Of a stretch of DNA of 64,000 nt, positions 20,401 to 30,700 are shown piece after piece (the first letter of the stretch is position 1; each line of letters starts with the position of its first letter). The stretch comes from Caecitellus pseudoparvulus (taxonomy: Eukaryota > Bigyra: Bicosoecida): positions 496,001 through 560,000 of the forward strand of contig CBFFRQ010000089.1 in the NCBI GenBank assembly GCA_965644315.1, read 5' to 3'. The position numbers and the translations under genes are program-made. Below the pieces are notes generated by a model, which saw only the letters and a list, made by a program, of their open reading frames with translations, made no database searches and was not told the origin of the DNA.

Positions 20401-23400
20401 CGCGGCACAGGGCGGCGACCCGTCCCCCGTGCGACAAGCCATCTTGCAGCAGGTGCCAGCGCTGTGCAGCCTGCTGGGGGGCGACGCAGCGGAGTCCTTC
20501 CTCCTGCCCTTCCTGACGACGTTCCTCAACGACACGTCAGATTGGCAGACACACGTGGCGTTGTTCCAGTGCCTACCTGGTCTAGCCGCCCACCTGGGCC
20601 ACGGCACCGGGCAGGACCTGTTGCTGCCCATCTGCGTCACAGCTCTCGCAGACCCCCAGCCAGCCATCGCACATGCCGCCGCGACGGCCCTGGCCATCAT
20701 GGTCCGGGAGGGTCTCTTGGAGCCTTGTGACGTGCTGGAAGCGCTGGACCTCCGGGACACACCACAGTTCTCCCACACGCAGCCTGGGTCCCCGCCCGCC
20801 CCAGGCACGCCGTGGGCGTCCAGTGACGCCGCGCGGGCGCAAATGGAGTGGCAGCGCCTGCGCCTCCATGGCGCCAGCGCCACAGCTCCCAGTGTCACAG
20901 CCTTGCTGTTGCACCCCTCGCTGTGGCTGCGCCAGGGCATGGCACACCTCTTGGCCACACTGGCTGTGGCCCTGGGACCTGCCACGGCGTTCCTGAGCCT
21001 GGGCAGCGCCCTGCACCTGCCACTGCGCCCCGCACTGGATGGGGAAGCACGCTTCTGGGGTGTCTTCTCAGCCGTCTGCAAGGATTTGCAGCTGGTGGGC
21101 GTCGAGATGGGGGACGACGGTGCCACGACGGCGCCCCCAGCTTTGGCCCACGGCGAAGTGCCGCTGCAACAACACGCCCAAGCACGCCGACGCGGATGGA
21201 TGTGGCAGGCGTCCCCGGCGCAAGTGCAGGCGGGGATCGAGCGTGTGGCTGAGGCTCTGCAGGCAGCAGCCCTGCCACCCCTGCCACACGGTCTGTGGGC
21301 GCAGGCCACCTTGCACTTGCTGGATCGACAAACTTCTCCCCCGCCGGTGGGCACCGCTCAAGCACCCTTGCCTGTGCCAGGCGACGCTGCTGCCGTGGAC
21401 TTGAGGGAGCTGCTGCAGACACTCGTGTCGGGGGCGGTGACGCTGGACCCGTGCACAGCGCTCTCCCTGGCGTCAGCAAAGCTCGTGTCCCGCCACCGGG
21501 CAGCTGCCGCAGAGTGGTGGGCCCATGCCCCGCCCAAGACCAGCGCGGACTTCTTCAGCCACGCAACGTCCCCTGGGAGGGTGTTCCACGGCTTCACAGG
21601 CCTCGCGCCCCTCCGCATGTTCCAGCTCCTGCTCCTGCTGCCCTTCATGCAGCGCTGTGTGCGGGCCACCCTGTCCTCCTACCATGCGCGGGTGCGCCTG
21701 CAGGTGGCGGCGTCTGCAGCAGCCCACGAACAGGCTGCAGCAAACAGGCAACTGCGAACGCAGCTGGCTACAGCGGCGCAGCGCCACGGCGAGCCACAAC
21801 CGAGCCCGGGGTGGACTGTGGACGTCCCAGGGGCAGACGCTCTACCACCTCCCCTGCAACACGAGGTGTTTGCGGAGTGGTGTACCATGGAAGGCGACGC
21901 CGCAGGGCCCTTGCACACTGACGAGCTACCCCGCTCCTCGGCAGGCAACCTGGATCCGGAGGCTGCCCTGCAAGCGGTGCATGCGGCGTTGTGTGGACAG
22001 GTGCCGGTACCGCGGGATGACACCGCTGTGCCGGGGGCCTCACCACCCCCCCCTGTGCCCACTCCCTACTCCCCTGCCGAGCTGGCAAGCATGACGCCCC
22101 ACATGCTGTGCGTGCCTGACGGGCGGTACACCAGCATCTACCCGACCGTCCCGGCGCGGGTCGTGCCTGCGCTGGACTCCCTTCCCGGCGTGCCAGTCAC
22201 CATGGATTCCAGAGCTTGCCCGACGCTGTTCCTGAAGGCCCGGCCTCCGCGGCCCGCCCCCCCACGAGTTCACGTGCCCCTCCCAGTGGACATGTTGACG
22301 TGGGCTGGCAAGGACAGCACAGCAGCTGCAGCTCTGGCCGTGGTGACGCCCCCCTCAGCGGGGTGGACACCCCCCCCAGGCTCCCCCTTTGGAGACGCTG
22401 CAGGACTCACGGACACACTGTGGGGCTTTGCGCCTGCCGGATCAGAGGCACCCCGCCACGCCTTCTCCCCCAGCGGTGGCTGGATGGAGCACACTCTGGA
22501 CACGTACACAGCAAGTGGGCGCCGCGCCCGGCGCCTGCACCTTGCGTACGGGTTGCACACGGGGGGTGGCGGCAAGGTGCAGGCTAACTCCGGCGCCCCG
22601 ACAGCGCGCTTTTACTCAGCACAAGGCAGCAGCACAGCAGAGGACCCGACGCTGTTGTCCGACGATGAGGGAGGACTGTCTGGCTCTACACAGCGGCGGG
22701 GCCGGCCCGGCATGGAGATAATCTCTGGGCCAGGGCAGGGTGCAGGGCGACAGCGTGTCACGCCTGCCAGCCTGGCCTCTGCCTTTGCCGTCACAGCCCG
22801 CCAAGCCCTGCAGCACAGCGCCGGCAGCACAGCTCCCGCGCCCGCTGGTGTGGGGGGCTCTGGGCAGGCTGGGGGCATGGGGCCAGCTGCAGGCAGCGGG
22901 AGGCGAGACAGCATGTCCAGCGCAGCGGGCCGAATGCGCCGGGCGTCTGTGGCCCTGCAGCGGCCCCGAGGCAGTGGCACAGGCAGTTCCAGCCGGGGCG
23001 CACTGTGGGCAGCAGAAGTGGACTCCACCGCTGCCCACGCCCTGTTCCTGACTCCAGCTGAGGAGGCACTGGTCATGGGCCTGGCAGGGCAGGTGGCGCG
23101 GGGGCAGCCCGCGGCGACTGATGGCACCTGCATCGTGCAGGCAACGCTGCGGCTGGGAGGCGAGGGCGGCGACGCAGGCAGCTGCATCCGCGTGCCTCTG
23201 CCCTCCCTGCGCCATGCAGGCGGGCTGCTCGTGCAGTTCTCGGCGGAGACGGGGCGCCCCGCTGCCCTGCTCGCGCTGCCCCCCGCACGGTCAGGGCGGC
23301 AGGCCGCCATGGGGCAAGATGTGGACTTCATGCCGGGGCCCAGCCTCCGCGCCCTCGTGGGGCGGCTGCGGGCCGTCGCGCCGCCCCCCCTGCCGCCCCC

Positions 23401-25837
23401 CCTTGCCCCCCTGAAGCTGCTACACGGTGCCGGGTCCGGCGCTGAGGTGCCCAGCAGTGAACGGGGCTTCACCATCCTGGCTCACTCTGTGCGCAGCGCG
23501 ACACGGCACCGATCAGCGGCCGCTGGGCGCCGGGACAGTGTGGCTCGGTGGGAGGAAGACGAAGACTGGCTGGCCGTGCCGCGGGCAGCACCAAGCAACC
23601 CAGACCTCACCTCCCTCGCCTCCCACGCGGCTTTTGCCCGCAGCCAGCTGCTGAAGGAGGCGGCAGCCGAGGCTTCACACGCCACCTCACCCGCTGACGC
23701 AGCCACGTTTGAAGTGCCCCTGGCCACCCCTGCCACAGGCAGCGGGACACCCTACCCTCCTCCCACGGTGCGACAGGGGCTAGGCGACGGCACCGGATAT
23801 GAAGGGGGGGGGCAAGGCGCAGAGGCGCTGCCCATGTACGGCCTGTGTGGCAGCTTGCTCCCCACCGTCCCCCGGGCAGCGCAGGTGGGCGGCTCCTTGC
23901 TCAGCACCAGTGACAGTCCCCGTCTGCGTGCCGAGGTGCGGGGCAGCCGCCCACAGGGCTTGCTCTACGCAGGGGTGCAGGCTCACGAGGGCGCCACGTC
24001 CAGCGTGCTGGTGTCCCAGGACCACACCGTCGTGGCGACGGGGGGCGCGGCAGACGGCGTCATCCGACTGTGGACGACGGCAGACCTCACAAAGTCCTTC
24101 TACAGTGCCCAGCCGAAGGTCTTCCAGGCAACCAGCGGCGTGACGTCCCTGACACAGCTGGACAGCTCTGCCACCATCGCGGCGGGGACGCTGGACGGCA
24201 CGGTGTACGTGCTGGGGATGGAGGCAGGGGGGGGAGGCGCTGCCCGCCCCCCGCCTCCTCCTGCCACGGCCCTGGCCCAGCCTCAGTTGGTGGAGGCGGG
24301 GGCGTCCGAGCCTGCCCGCCGCCGCAGTGTGGGGGGGCGGTCAAGGGGGCACAGCATCATGGCAGAGCTGGCCCGGTCAGCGTCGTTGTCCTCTGACGCC
24401 CCCCCTGCCCTGCACTCCATCTGCACGATGGCGTACCCCGGAGAGGGCGGCATCGTCGCCATCCAGAGTTACACCACCTGCACCGGCTGCTTCATCGTGG
24501 CAGGCACCATGGCTGGCTTCGTCCACGCGTACGACTTGAGGCGCCGCGCCCCGGCCTGGACGCTGAGCTTGCCGCCTGTGCTGGGCTGCATCACGTGCCT
24601 TGCGACCTTTGCGGGGGAGGGGCACAACAAGGGCTTCTCAGCAGACACGTGTGCCGTGCTGGCTGGGACGTCCAAAGGCGTCGTGGTGGTGTGGGATGTG
24701 CGCTTGCTGCGGCCGGTGGCTGCGTGGGCGCATCCCTCCGGCAGCCCCATCACCGCGCTCAGCCCATACCTCACCCGTGCCCCCGACGCCACCCGCCGTG
24801 CGGCCTGGACCCTCGCGTTCGTGGAGGCTTGCATGGAGGGGGACGAGGTGCCGGCACCCCCCACGGCTCTGCAGTTGGCCTGCATTGCTGGGGTGCAGGG
24901 CTGGGGCGCCGGCTGCTTCAACTTGGAGAGTGGCCGCTGCATGCGGCAGCTGCGTGTGGTCACGCCGAGGGGTGAAGTAGACCCAGGGCAGGCCCTGTCA
25001 TCCCACGACCTCAGGTCGCTGCCCCTGTCGGCCTTCTGGACGCCCATGACGCAGGAGCAGCTGGGCATCCCATCGACACCCCTCACCAACCCTGCCCTGT
25101 GTGCCGATGGCAGCACCTTCACCTCCATCACCTGGCCCTTGCCCACCATGGAGACTGGCGCCGATGCGGCGGGGCCAGGCCGCACGTTCGTGCTGAACGG
25201 CACACGCGGCGCTGGGGGGGCTCGGGTCTCCTTGGAAGAGGGCTCCTACTTTGCAGGGCACACCGCCTTCCAGTGGGCGGCGCACAACGCCGCAGCCCAG
25301 GCAGCGCTGCGCCAAGCCGCCACCTCCAAGTTCCTGCAACCGCACGAAGCCCACGCCCAAGCGGACCTGCTGTGGGAAGGGCAGGACTGGTACGCCATGG
25401 ACCTGGCCCGCATGCCAGTGTGGGTGCTCACGACAGGCCTGGACGGGGTGGTGCGGTGCTGGGACCTGCCCCGCCCGAGAGCCAGCCACACCGTGTGCGG
25501 CATGGACGCCACCAGCCCCGTACAGGAGACGCATGTGTACGATGGGCACCCGTCCGTGTCCCAGCAGCCGTCATTTACGTTGCTGTGCCGCAGCACAGGG
25601 GGGCTGTCGCCACCACCCCTGCCTTGTGGGGATGCACCATCACCCACCTCGGTGTGGAACAGCTCAGGGCCCCTCGTGCCTGACCCTGCCGTGACTGAGA
25701 CGGAAGCAGACGAGGTTGGTGACCGGCTGGCCCCGACGCACCACGAGGGTGCTGTGCTGGGGCTGGCCTTTGTGGACGCTCCCACGCGCCTGGTGTTGAC
25801 GGCTGGTGGGGACGGCAGCCTGCGTCTCTGGCGCTGA
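17471..25837 (+). CDS. VPS15: VPS15 / PIK3R4, regulatory pseudokinase of class III PI3-kinase (oversized)
   Basis: A single exon of 2,788 codons, about twice the animal length (roughly 1,360). It starts MGNAVAAG, matching the N-myristoylated MGN start of VPS15. The kinase-like domain shows the beta-3 Lys in LVKVYALPPD, RHGDLTPDN (about residue 154), VDWAPHKPTFLP (DFG replaced by DWA) and a CVAPERF activation segment, the hallmarks of VPS15. HEAT repeats run from about 650 to 1180, with IPYLVPCLRDTSALVRAHAL and TTFLNDTSDWQTHVALFQCL closest to VPS15. WD40 blades begin near 2165 and end at the last codon (GGDGSLRLWR). The extra length is Ala/Pro/Gly-rich sequence between the kinase and HEAT parts and, above all, about 1,000 residues between HEAT and WD40. 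VPS15 anchors VPS34 and Beclin at endosomes and autophagosomes. Confidence 0.93.
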   Translation: MGNAVAAGTGPALDIAAVVRHELPQLGEGPLRTLSSSKFLKSVHCETGDGAAALVKVYALPPDAGSNATAFRTIARRLLALRRRVGIAHTPHAVPYSLVCLGSRHATGLLVRQYFATTLASRLHQRPFLTHMDRLWITFQLLEALRQCHEAGLRHGDLTPDNIAMTSWDWPVLVDWAPHKPTFLPVADPTNYLYFFSAAADRRRCCVAPERFTDDPSLLTGAGGSSSGAYAGHAAGSLPSTAASSRAAASQAVEMGQASRQERVSAAGSAPGHRATITNTTSETADEVLLPSMDVYSLGCVLGEMWCGGRPLLDLPAALQYHKGCMGGQGSTPPAQPSSHPSSPLPALRDPVHAVAAKVGVISALEDHVVEPGGPDGPMARLIAHMVQGQPHRRWTAAEYLSLLKGTLFPRAFHQALHPLCHAFLAPDMSSADARMALLLRMYPHLLATVLGCVDPHGQYVLHCMASAVDSAAGAEQGMDPASLPHHARVEVGVGQDGGPPAPTAVHMPTAGASATLDTLAAAQWEWCMHDAAQPPVALDVSAFYAPWVPGAATSEEVQASLAEWQELATLHWGEAGPTEHPLVDRQASDTSTGSDWEMVKTYPDILQEQQSASQEHPAQEGATPAPPTTPGSAKEASTLDTSPIPAQHASAIRLCLRLITSCLRSVSSPALRVAGIALLGRLALLPAPAIADSDRLQRVIPYLVPCLRDTSALVRAHALSAITGILEEVVEFPATESQIMPMYIKPAVEHLEGDPSGVVRATLAGALPRLSAVAQRFQDVTHWRDTAPDGSSHPGLASPSPDALSPSNSTSTLDAGGSHAATPVAGAEQGSEAGLEALAASGDTATSLLTSQVRLSLQGTIMQLAGLTSAASGVQATALQLAVQSPAIRAAGVALDHSAMVASMAQSLAGSPSSGDVFDDVGVTPALPRLVLDLADIAQRACQDLQALAGEGPAQPWQVQDALSVWRGFSSTLAASAAQGGDPSPVRQAILQQVPALCSLLGGDAAESFLLPFLTTFLNDTSDWQTHVALFQCLPGLAAHLGHGTGQDLLLPICVTALADPQPAIAHAAATALAIMVREGLLEPCDVLEALDLRDTPQFSHTQPGSPPAPGTPWASSDAARAQMEWQRLRLHGASATAPSVTALLLHPSLWLRQGMAHLLATLAVALGPATAFLSLGSALHLPLRPALDGEARFWGVFSAVCKDLQLVGVEMGDDGATTAPPALAHGEVPLQQHAQARRRGWMWQASPAQVQAGIERVAEALQAAALPPLPHGLWAQATLHLLDRQTSPPPVGTAQAPLPVPGDAAAVDLRELLQTLVSGAVTLDPCTALSLASAKLVSRHRAAAAEWWAHAPPKTSADFFSHATSPGRVFHGFTGLAPLRMFQLLLLLPFMQRCVRATLSSYHARVRLQVAASAAAHEQAAANRQLRTQLATAAQRHGEPQPSPGWTVDVPGADALPPPLQHEVFAEWCTMEGDAAGPLHTDELPRSSAGNLDPEAALQAVHAALCGQVPVPRDDTAVPGASPPPPVPTPYSPAELASMTPHMLCVPDGRYTSIYPTVPARVVPALDSLPGVPVTMDSRACPTLFLKARPPRPAPPRVHVPLPVDMLTWAGKDSTAAAALAVVTPPSAGWTPPPGSPFGDAAGLTDTLWGFAPAGSEAPRHAFSPSGGWMEHTLDTYTASGRRARRLHLAYGLHTGGGGKVQANSGAPTARFYSAQGSSTAEDPTLLSDDEGGLSGSTQRRGRPGMEIISGPGQGAGRQRVTPASLASAFAVTARQALQHSAGSTAPAPAGVGGSGQAGGMGPAAGSGRRDSMSSAAGRMRRASVALQRPRGSGTGSSSRGALWAAEVDSTAAHALFLTPAEEALVMGLAGQVARGQPAATDGTCIVQATLRLGGEGGDAGSCIRVPLPSLRHAGGLLVQFSAETGRPAALLALPPARSGRQAAMGQDVDFMPGPSLRALVGRLRAVAPPPLPPPLAPLKLLHGAGSGAEVPSSERGFTILAHSVRSATRHRSAAAGRRDSVARWEEDEDWLAVPRAAPSNPDLTSLASHAAFARSQLLKEAAAEASHATSPADAATFEVPLATPATGSGTPYPPPTVRQGLGDGTGYEGGGQGAEALPMYGLCGSLLPTVPRAAQVGGSLLSTSDSPRLRAEVRGSRPQGLLYAGVQAHEGATSSVLVSQDHTVVATGGAADGVIRLWTTADLTKSFYSAQPKVFQATSGVTSLTQLDSSATIAAGTLDGTVYVLGMEAGGGGAARPPPPPATALAQPQLVEAGASEPARRRSVGGRSRGHSIMAELARSASLSSDAPPALHSICTMAYPGEGGIVAIQSYTTCTGCFIVAGTMAGFVHAYDLRRRAPAWTLSLPPVLGCITCLATFAGEGHNKGFSADTCAVLAGTSKGVVVVWDVRLLRPVAAWAHPSGSPITALSPYLTRAPDATRRAAWTLAFVEACMEGDEVPAPPTALQLACIAGVQGWGAGCFNLESGRCMRQLRVVTPRGEVDPGQALSSHDLRSLPLSAFWTPMTQEQLGIPSTPLTNPALCADGSTFTSITWPLPTMETGADAAGPGRTFVLNGTRGAGGARVSLEEGSYFAGHTAFQWAAHNAAAQAALRQAATSKFLQPHEAHAQADLLWEGQDWYAMDLARMPVWVLTTGLDGVVRCWDLPRPRASHTVCGMDATSPVQETHVYDGHPSVSQQPSFTLLCRSTGGLSPPPLPCGDAPSPTSVWNSSGPLVPDPAVTETEADEVGDRLAPTHHEGAVLGLAFVDAPTRLVLTAGGDGSLRLWR

Positions 25838-25865
25838 TGCCCCCCACAGAGGAGGTCCGCACGGC

Positions 25866-25871
25866 AATGCA
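25866..25871 (+). terminator. candidate polyadenylation hexamer AATGCA for VPS15
   Basis: AATGCA, 28 bases after the VPS15 stop. A second copy lies at 26004-26009 on the same strand. Role inferred from recurrence after other stops. Confidence 0.4.
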
Positions 25872-26032
25872 GGAAATCAGGCGTGCCGTAGGTTGAATGT
25901 GTGAATGGATTGGCAACCCTAAGGGGCTTGCACGGCACCGCGGACGGATCTACCCATGCCACGAGCGCCGCCAGCCCCGGCAGGCGACTTTGTACAACCA
26001 GGCAATGCAGCGGTGCAGGAAGGGGGGGACCT

Positions 26033-27331
26033 TTACTGGTCAACATCCTCCTCGACCTCCTTCTCGTCGCCCTGCTCGTCACTGGTCCACAGCGTCAAGT
26101 TGTCGCGGATCAACTGCATGATGAGGGTGGCATCCTTGTACTGCTCCTCCTTCAAGCTGTCCAGCTCGCTGATGGCATCGTCGAAGGCGTGCTTGGCCAG
26201 CGTGCAGGCATCCTGGGGCTGAGACAGGATCTCGTAGAAGAAGACGCTGTAGTTCAGCGCCAGACCCAGGCGAATGGGGTTGGTGGGAGGCAAGTCGGCA
26301 GCTGCCTTGGAGGCGCTCTCGTACTTCTCCTTGGCCTTCTCCGCCTGCGCAGGGTGCGACGAACGTGCGGGGTGGGGGGAGGGCGTTTCGCCGCAACGCC
26401 ACTCCAACGGCACCAGTCCCCATGCAGAACTCACCTTGGAGGCGCGGTCGCCCTCAGCGGCGAACTCTGCCAGGTACCGGTAGTAGTCACCGGCCATCTT
26501 CAGGTAGAACACCTGGCCCTCGGTGCTCTTGTCCTCAGGCACCAGGTACTTCTCCAGCACCTCCAGGAGCTCGTTGCAGATCTTCTCCAGCTCAGCCTCA
26601 ACCTGCAAGGGGAAGAACAGACCATGTTGTGCAGCATTGCGTGGAGACGCTGTTTGCAGCGCACCACCACCCGCTTCCAGTTGGTGCGAAGCTGGGTGGT
26701 GCACGATGCACTTCCGACGCAAGGGCGCTTGGCAAGCTCGCCAACAACGCACCTGCTTGCGGTAGCCGGCGATGGCCTCAACCTTGCTGTAAGAGGAGCA
26801 GAATGACATTGATGTGGGTCATTTTCCATGTCGCAGGCGGGTAGGCGCGACACAGCTGACGCTTCGGCAAGCAGCAGGAAACGGCGGCAGCACGCCAGCA
26901 TCGCCACGCCGCGTGGCCTCCAAGCGAGGCTGCGAGGCAGGCACGCCTTCACTCACGCAGAGTCCCCCTTCTCCTTCTCCTTGGTCTCGATGGAGGACAG
27001 CACGCGCCAAGAGGCACGGCGAGCGCCCACCACGTTCTTGTAAGCAACGCTCAGGAGGTTGCGCTCCTCAACGGAGAGCTGAACCTGCAGCTCTGCCAGC
27101 TGCTTGACGCTCTGTGCACAGGGGCAGGGGGTGGACAACAAGCGTGATGCCTGTCGCAAGAGCGCCTTGATGCAGAGCGGAGCAGCCGCCGCGGCGCGGA
27201 GCGGCCGCTACGGACTGGCACCTGGCGTGGTGGCCTGCACCAACTCTCACCTGCACCATGTCGTCATAGCGCTCAGCCTCCTCGGCCAGCTTGGCCATGT
27301 ACACCAGAGAGGCGCGGGAATCGGCAGCCAT
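26033..27331 (-). CDS. 14-3-3 protein (5 exons)
   Basis: Exons 27331-27251, 27111-26957, 26786-26753, 26602-26435 and 26344-26033 all use GT-AG sites and keep frame, giving 249 residues, the normal family length. Diagnostic segments are complete: [65 protein letters not shown] and [18 protein letters not shown]. The basic groove Lys and Arg residues that bind phosphoserine are kept. The acidic tail ([10 protein letters not shown]) is typical. 14-3-3 dimers bind phosphoserine/threonine motifs and control kinases, channels and trafficking. This is the most intron-rich gene of the window together with COX6B. It converges with VPS15 (195 bases between stops); I did not find AATGCA after its stop. 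Confidence 0.96.
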
Positions 27332-27725
27332 GGTGGAAGTTGTGGGCTGCACAGGGAGCAGGGGCGCGGGGCACAGGTGTGGCCTTGTTGCACCGCGTGT
27401 GTGCGGAAACAGGGCACGGTTGCGAACAGGGGCACGGAGGGGCACGCAGCCACGCACAGTCAGGGGTTGAAGTCAGGGGCCGAAGGGAATACACATAAGT
27501 GTGTGCAATCGTCGGTGTGTAGTAGTGTGGCTCGCGGCGACATCTGCAGCCCCTCGCCCGGGGCGGTGCAAGCAGCCCCCCAACGCCCAAGCACTGCTGG
27601 TAAGCGCCAAGGCGAGCCTTGCACTTGCATTACATCGGGCTTGCCATGCACCGCGCACTCAACCGCACCACCTCCCACGTCCTGTTCACACCCGCCCAGC
27701 TTCTGGTGACCTCACCCCTCTATCA
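27332..27725. other. intergenic gap
   Basis: A 394-base gap between the 14-3-3 start and the stop of the next minus-strand gene. It contains the AATGCA candidate at 27626-27631 and otherwise nothing I can identify. Confidence 0.5.
27626..27631 (-). terminator. candidate polyadenylation hexamer AATGCA for the fimbrin-like gene
   Basis: AATGCA on the minus strand, 95 bases past the stop, within a TAATGCAAG context. Confidence 0.3.
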
Positions 27726-30700
27726 TCAAGCCTCGGCGGCGGCGGCGCCGGCATCGTCCCAGCCCTGCCCATCATCCTCCCAGTCGTCCTCCTCGTCCTC
27801 CCCATCCATGAGGCCAGCGCTGCGCTGCGCAGCGATGTGCTGGGACATGATTGAGGCGCAGAACAACATGACCATGCGGGGCTTCACCTCCACCAGGTCT
27901 TCCCAGGTACAGAACACGGACGTGCCGATCTTGCGTGCGGCAGAGATGAGGTACTTCACGTTCTGCTCCTTCTCCACGTCGCTGACGCCCTCCGTGACCA
28001 GGCCCCAGTTGATGACTGGGCGCACGGAGCTGACGAGGTGCAGCAGGTACACGCCGTTGGACAGGGAGCTGTCGCGGAAGCTGGAGATGGCGGCGGAGGC
28101 GTCCCCACAGCTCTCCACGACGCGCCCATTGGCCCAGGCGAGGATGTCGCTCTCCTCGGCGCCGAAGCCGTCGAAGGCGACTTGCGACAACACCTTGAAG
28201 GTGTGGAAGCGCATGAGCTGCCAGAGCAGAGACAGAATCTGCTTGGCGCGGCCATCCACAATGTCCAGGCCGCCCACGTTCACCAGGTGGAACTCCATGG
28301 CAGACGCCAACTTGATGATGTAGTTGCCGTTCTCCACGCGGCGGTACCGGTTGTCCTTCGGGTTCTTGTGTGCCCTGCGCCAGTTCACAATGCCCGGCTC
28401 CACAGCCTCCATGATGCGCAGCAGCACCGACCCGTCCCGCATGTCCGCCACTAGGTCGGTGATGGTGAGTCCCGGCACGGCCAGGGACCCAATCCACTGC
28501 CGCAGCATGCGCACCTCCCGAGTGCCTTCCTCGTCCAGGTCCTCTGCCATCTCCGCCAGCTCCTCCGCAACACTGCTGCCGGTGGACTCTGCATCGCTGC
28601 GCGTCAGGCACGGCGACGCCGCAAACAGCATGGCCACGAAGGCGATCTGCGTGCGGGGGATGCCGCCTGTGATGGCGCCGGACGAGAACCACGCTGGCAC
28701 GCCGACGCCAAAGGACGCAGAGAGGATCTCATTGGCCAGTGCCTCCACGTCAGCTTCCGATGCCGCCACTGCAGCGTCCTCCCCAGCAGGCAGCCCCTCG
28801 CTGTACTCAGACGCGACTTGGCGCAGGATGATGGAGAGTGCCACTGCATCCTTGAGCTCCTCCCCCCAGTCCTTCACCTCCCGGTGGGAGCCTGCCGCCT
28901 TGAGCTGGTAGTTCATCCACCGCAGCAACATGGCGGTGGGCTGCACGCCCGCCAAGTCCTTCACCTCCTCCCCGGGCTTCAACAGCACAACCAAGTCGTT
29001 GTTCTTGCGCACGTTGATGCTGGAGAGCAGCGTGTGGCGCCACAGGCTCCACACGGTATCAATGGTGGTCTCAGCATCCCCGCTCTCCACAGCGGTGGCG
29101 ACGGCAGGCACGACGCCCTCCTTGGGCAGGTCCACACCTCCGGCAGCCGCCGTGGACAGCACCAGTTGCAAGTTCTCCCGGGCAGGGTGCGTCACGGCAC
29201 CGGCATCGTCCGTGACCTCCTCCCCCGGTACAGCCTCCAGGTTCAGCACGCGCTCGTCCACGGAGTCTGGGCGCAAAGCGTTGAGTACCTTCGTCAGGAC
29301 GATGCCGTCGCGCAGGGCGGTCAGCAGGGCAGGGGGCTCCGCAGCCAGGTCCAGGGGGATGCCCGGCGCCTCCACACCTGCTGCCTCCAGGGTGGCGTTG
29401 ATGAAGGAAGAGAAAGTGAGCACCTCGTGGGGGTTGGCCGCCTCCACCGCCTCTGTGCCTGGCTCGTGCCACTGGCTCTCCCCGGTCTCGGAGTTGTACC
29501 AGAAGTAGCTGCCACTCTCCTCGTCCAGCACTTGGCTCCACGGGTTGGCTGCCTTGGACGCATCCTCGTCCCCCTCACCCTCCTCGTCGTCTGAGTCCAC
29601 ATCGCCCTCCGTGACCATGCCAGCGACACCCATGCCTGTCGGGTCGTTGAAGGTGCGCTGCCCGGTGACGGTGTTGTACCAGTACGCCCGCCCCGTCTCG
29701 GGGTCCTCCATCTTCTCCCAGTTCCCGTCGTCCCCACCCGTGACGACACCCGTGCCCTCCCCATGCTCTGCCACGTACGCCAGGTGTTCCTCCCAGCCGG
29801 GTGGCTGCGCCCACTGCGTGCGCCCCGTGGGGATGTGGGTGTAGAAGGCGTCGCCATCCTCGTCTTTCTCCTGCCGCCACTCGTACACACCCTCCTTTGC
29901 GTCCTTGACGTTCTTGGCCACCCACACGCGGTTGTGCAGCGCCCAGGCGGGCGGCTCTTCCCACTGTGTCGCGCCGTCCTTCCCTGCGTTGATGTAGAAG
30001 GTGTCCCCTTCATCATCCTGGGCGGCTGTGTACGGATACTTCACTGTGCCCACAGTTGTCACAGGGCGGTCCCACACGCTGTCGCCAGTGGTGGTGTTGG
30101 AGTAGAACATGTCCCCACTGTCGGCGTCTTTGTGCCCCTCCCACAAGTCCCCTGCCTCATCCACGATGGGCAGGTCTGACAAGTCCACATCTGCCAGGTC
30201 GTCCACGCCAGCACCCGAGGCGGCGCCGCCTGCCGACGCAGCAGCAGCTGCTGCCGCCTCCTCCTTGGCCTTGGCTGCAGCGGCCTCTGCCGCCGCCTTG
30301 GCCTTGGCTGCGGCCTCCTTCTTCGCCTTGAGTGCAGCGAGGCGGCCCAGGCGCCCCTTCGTGGCCGTGTCCACCTCCACTTCCTTGCCCTCCATGCCGT
30401 TCATGCGGGCTTTGCGGCCGCCCTTCAGCCACACCCGCTTCTCCTTGACAGCGCGCGCCTGCGCCTCCTGCTCCTCCCGCAGCTTCTTGGCCTTCAAGTA
30501 CTTGATGCGCTCCCGCCGCATGCGCTGGGCAGACTGGATGCGCACTGTGGCAGCCAGCACCTCCTCCTCCGTGCGGCCCAGCTCGCGGGCCTTGTTCTTC
30601 AGCACCTCCTTGCGGGCCTGGCGAATGCGGGCTGTCTCCAGCTTTGCCAAGTACATGCGCACGGTCTTCTGGATCTTGATGGCGGCGACGTTCTCCCGGG

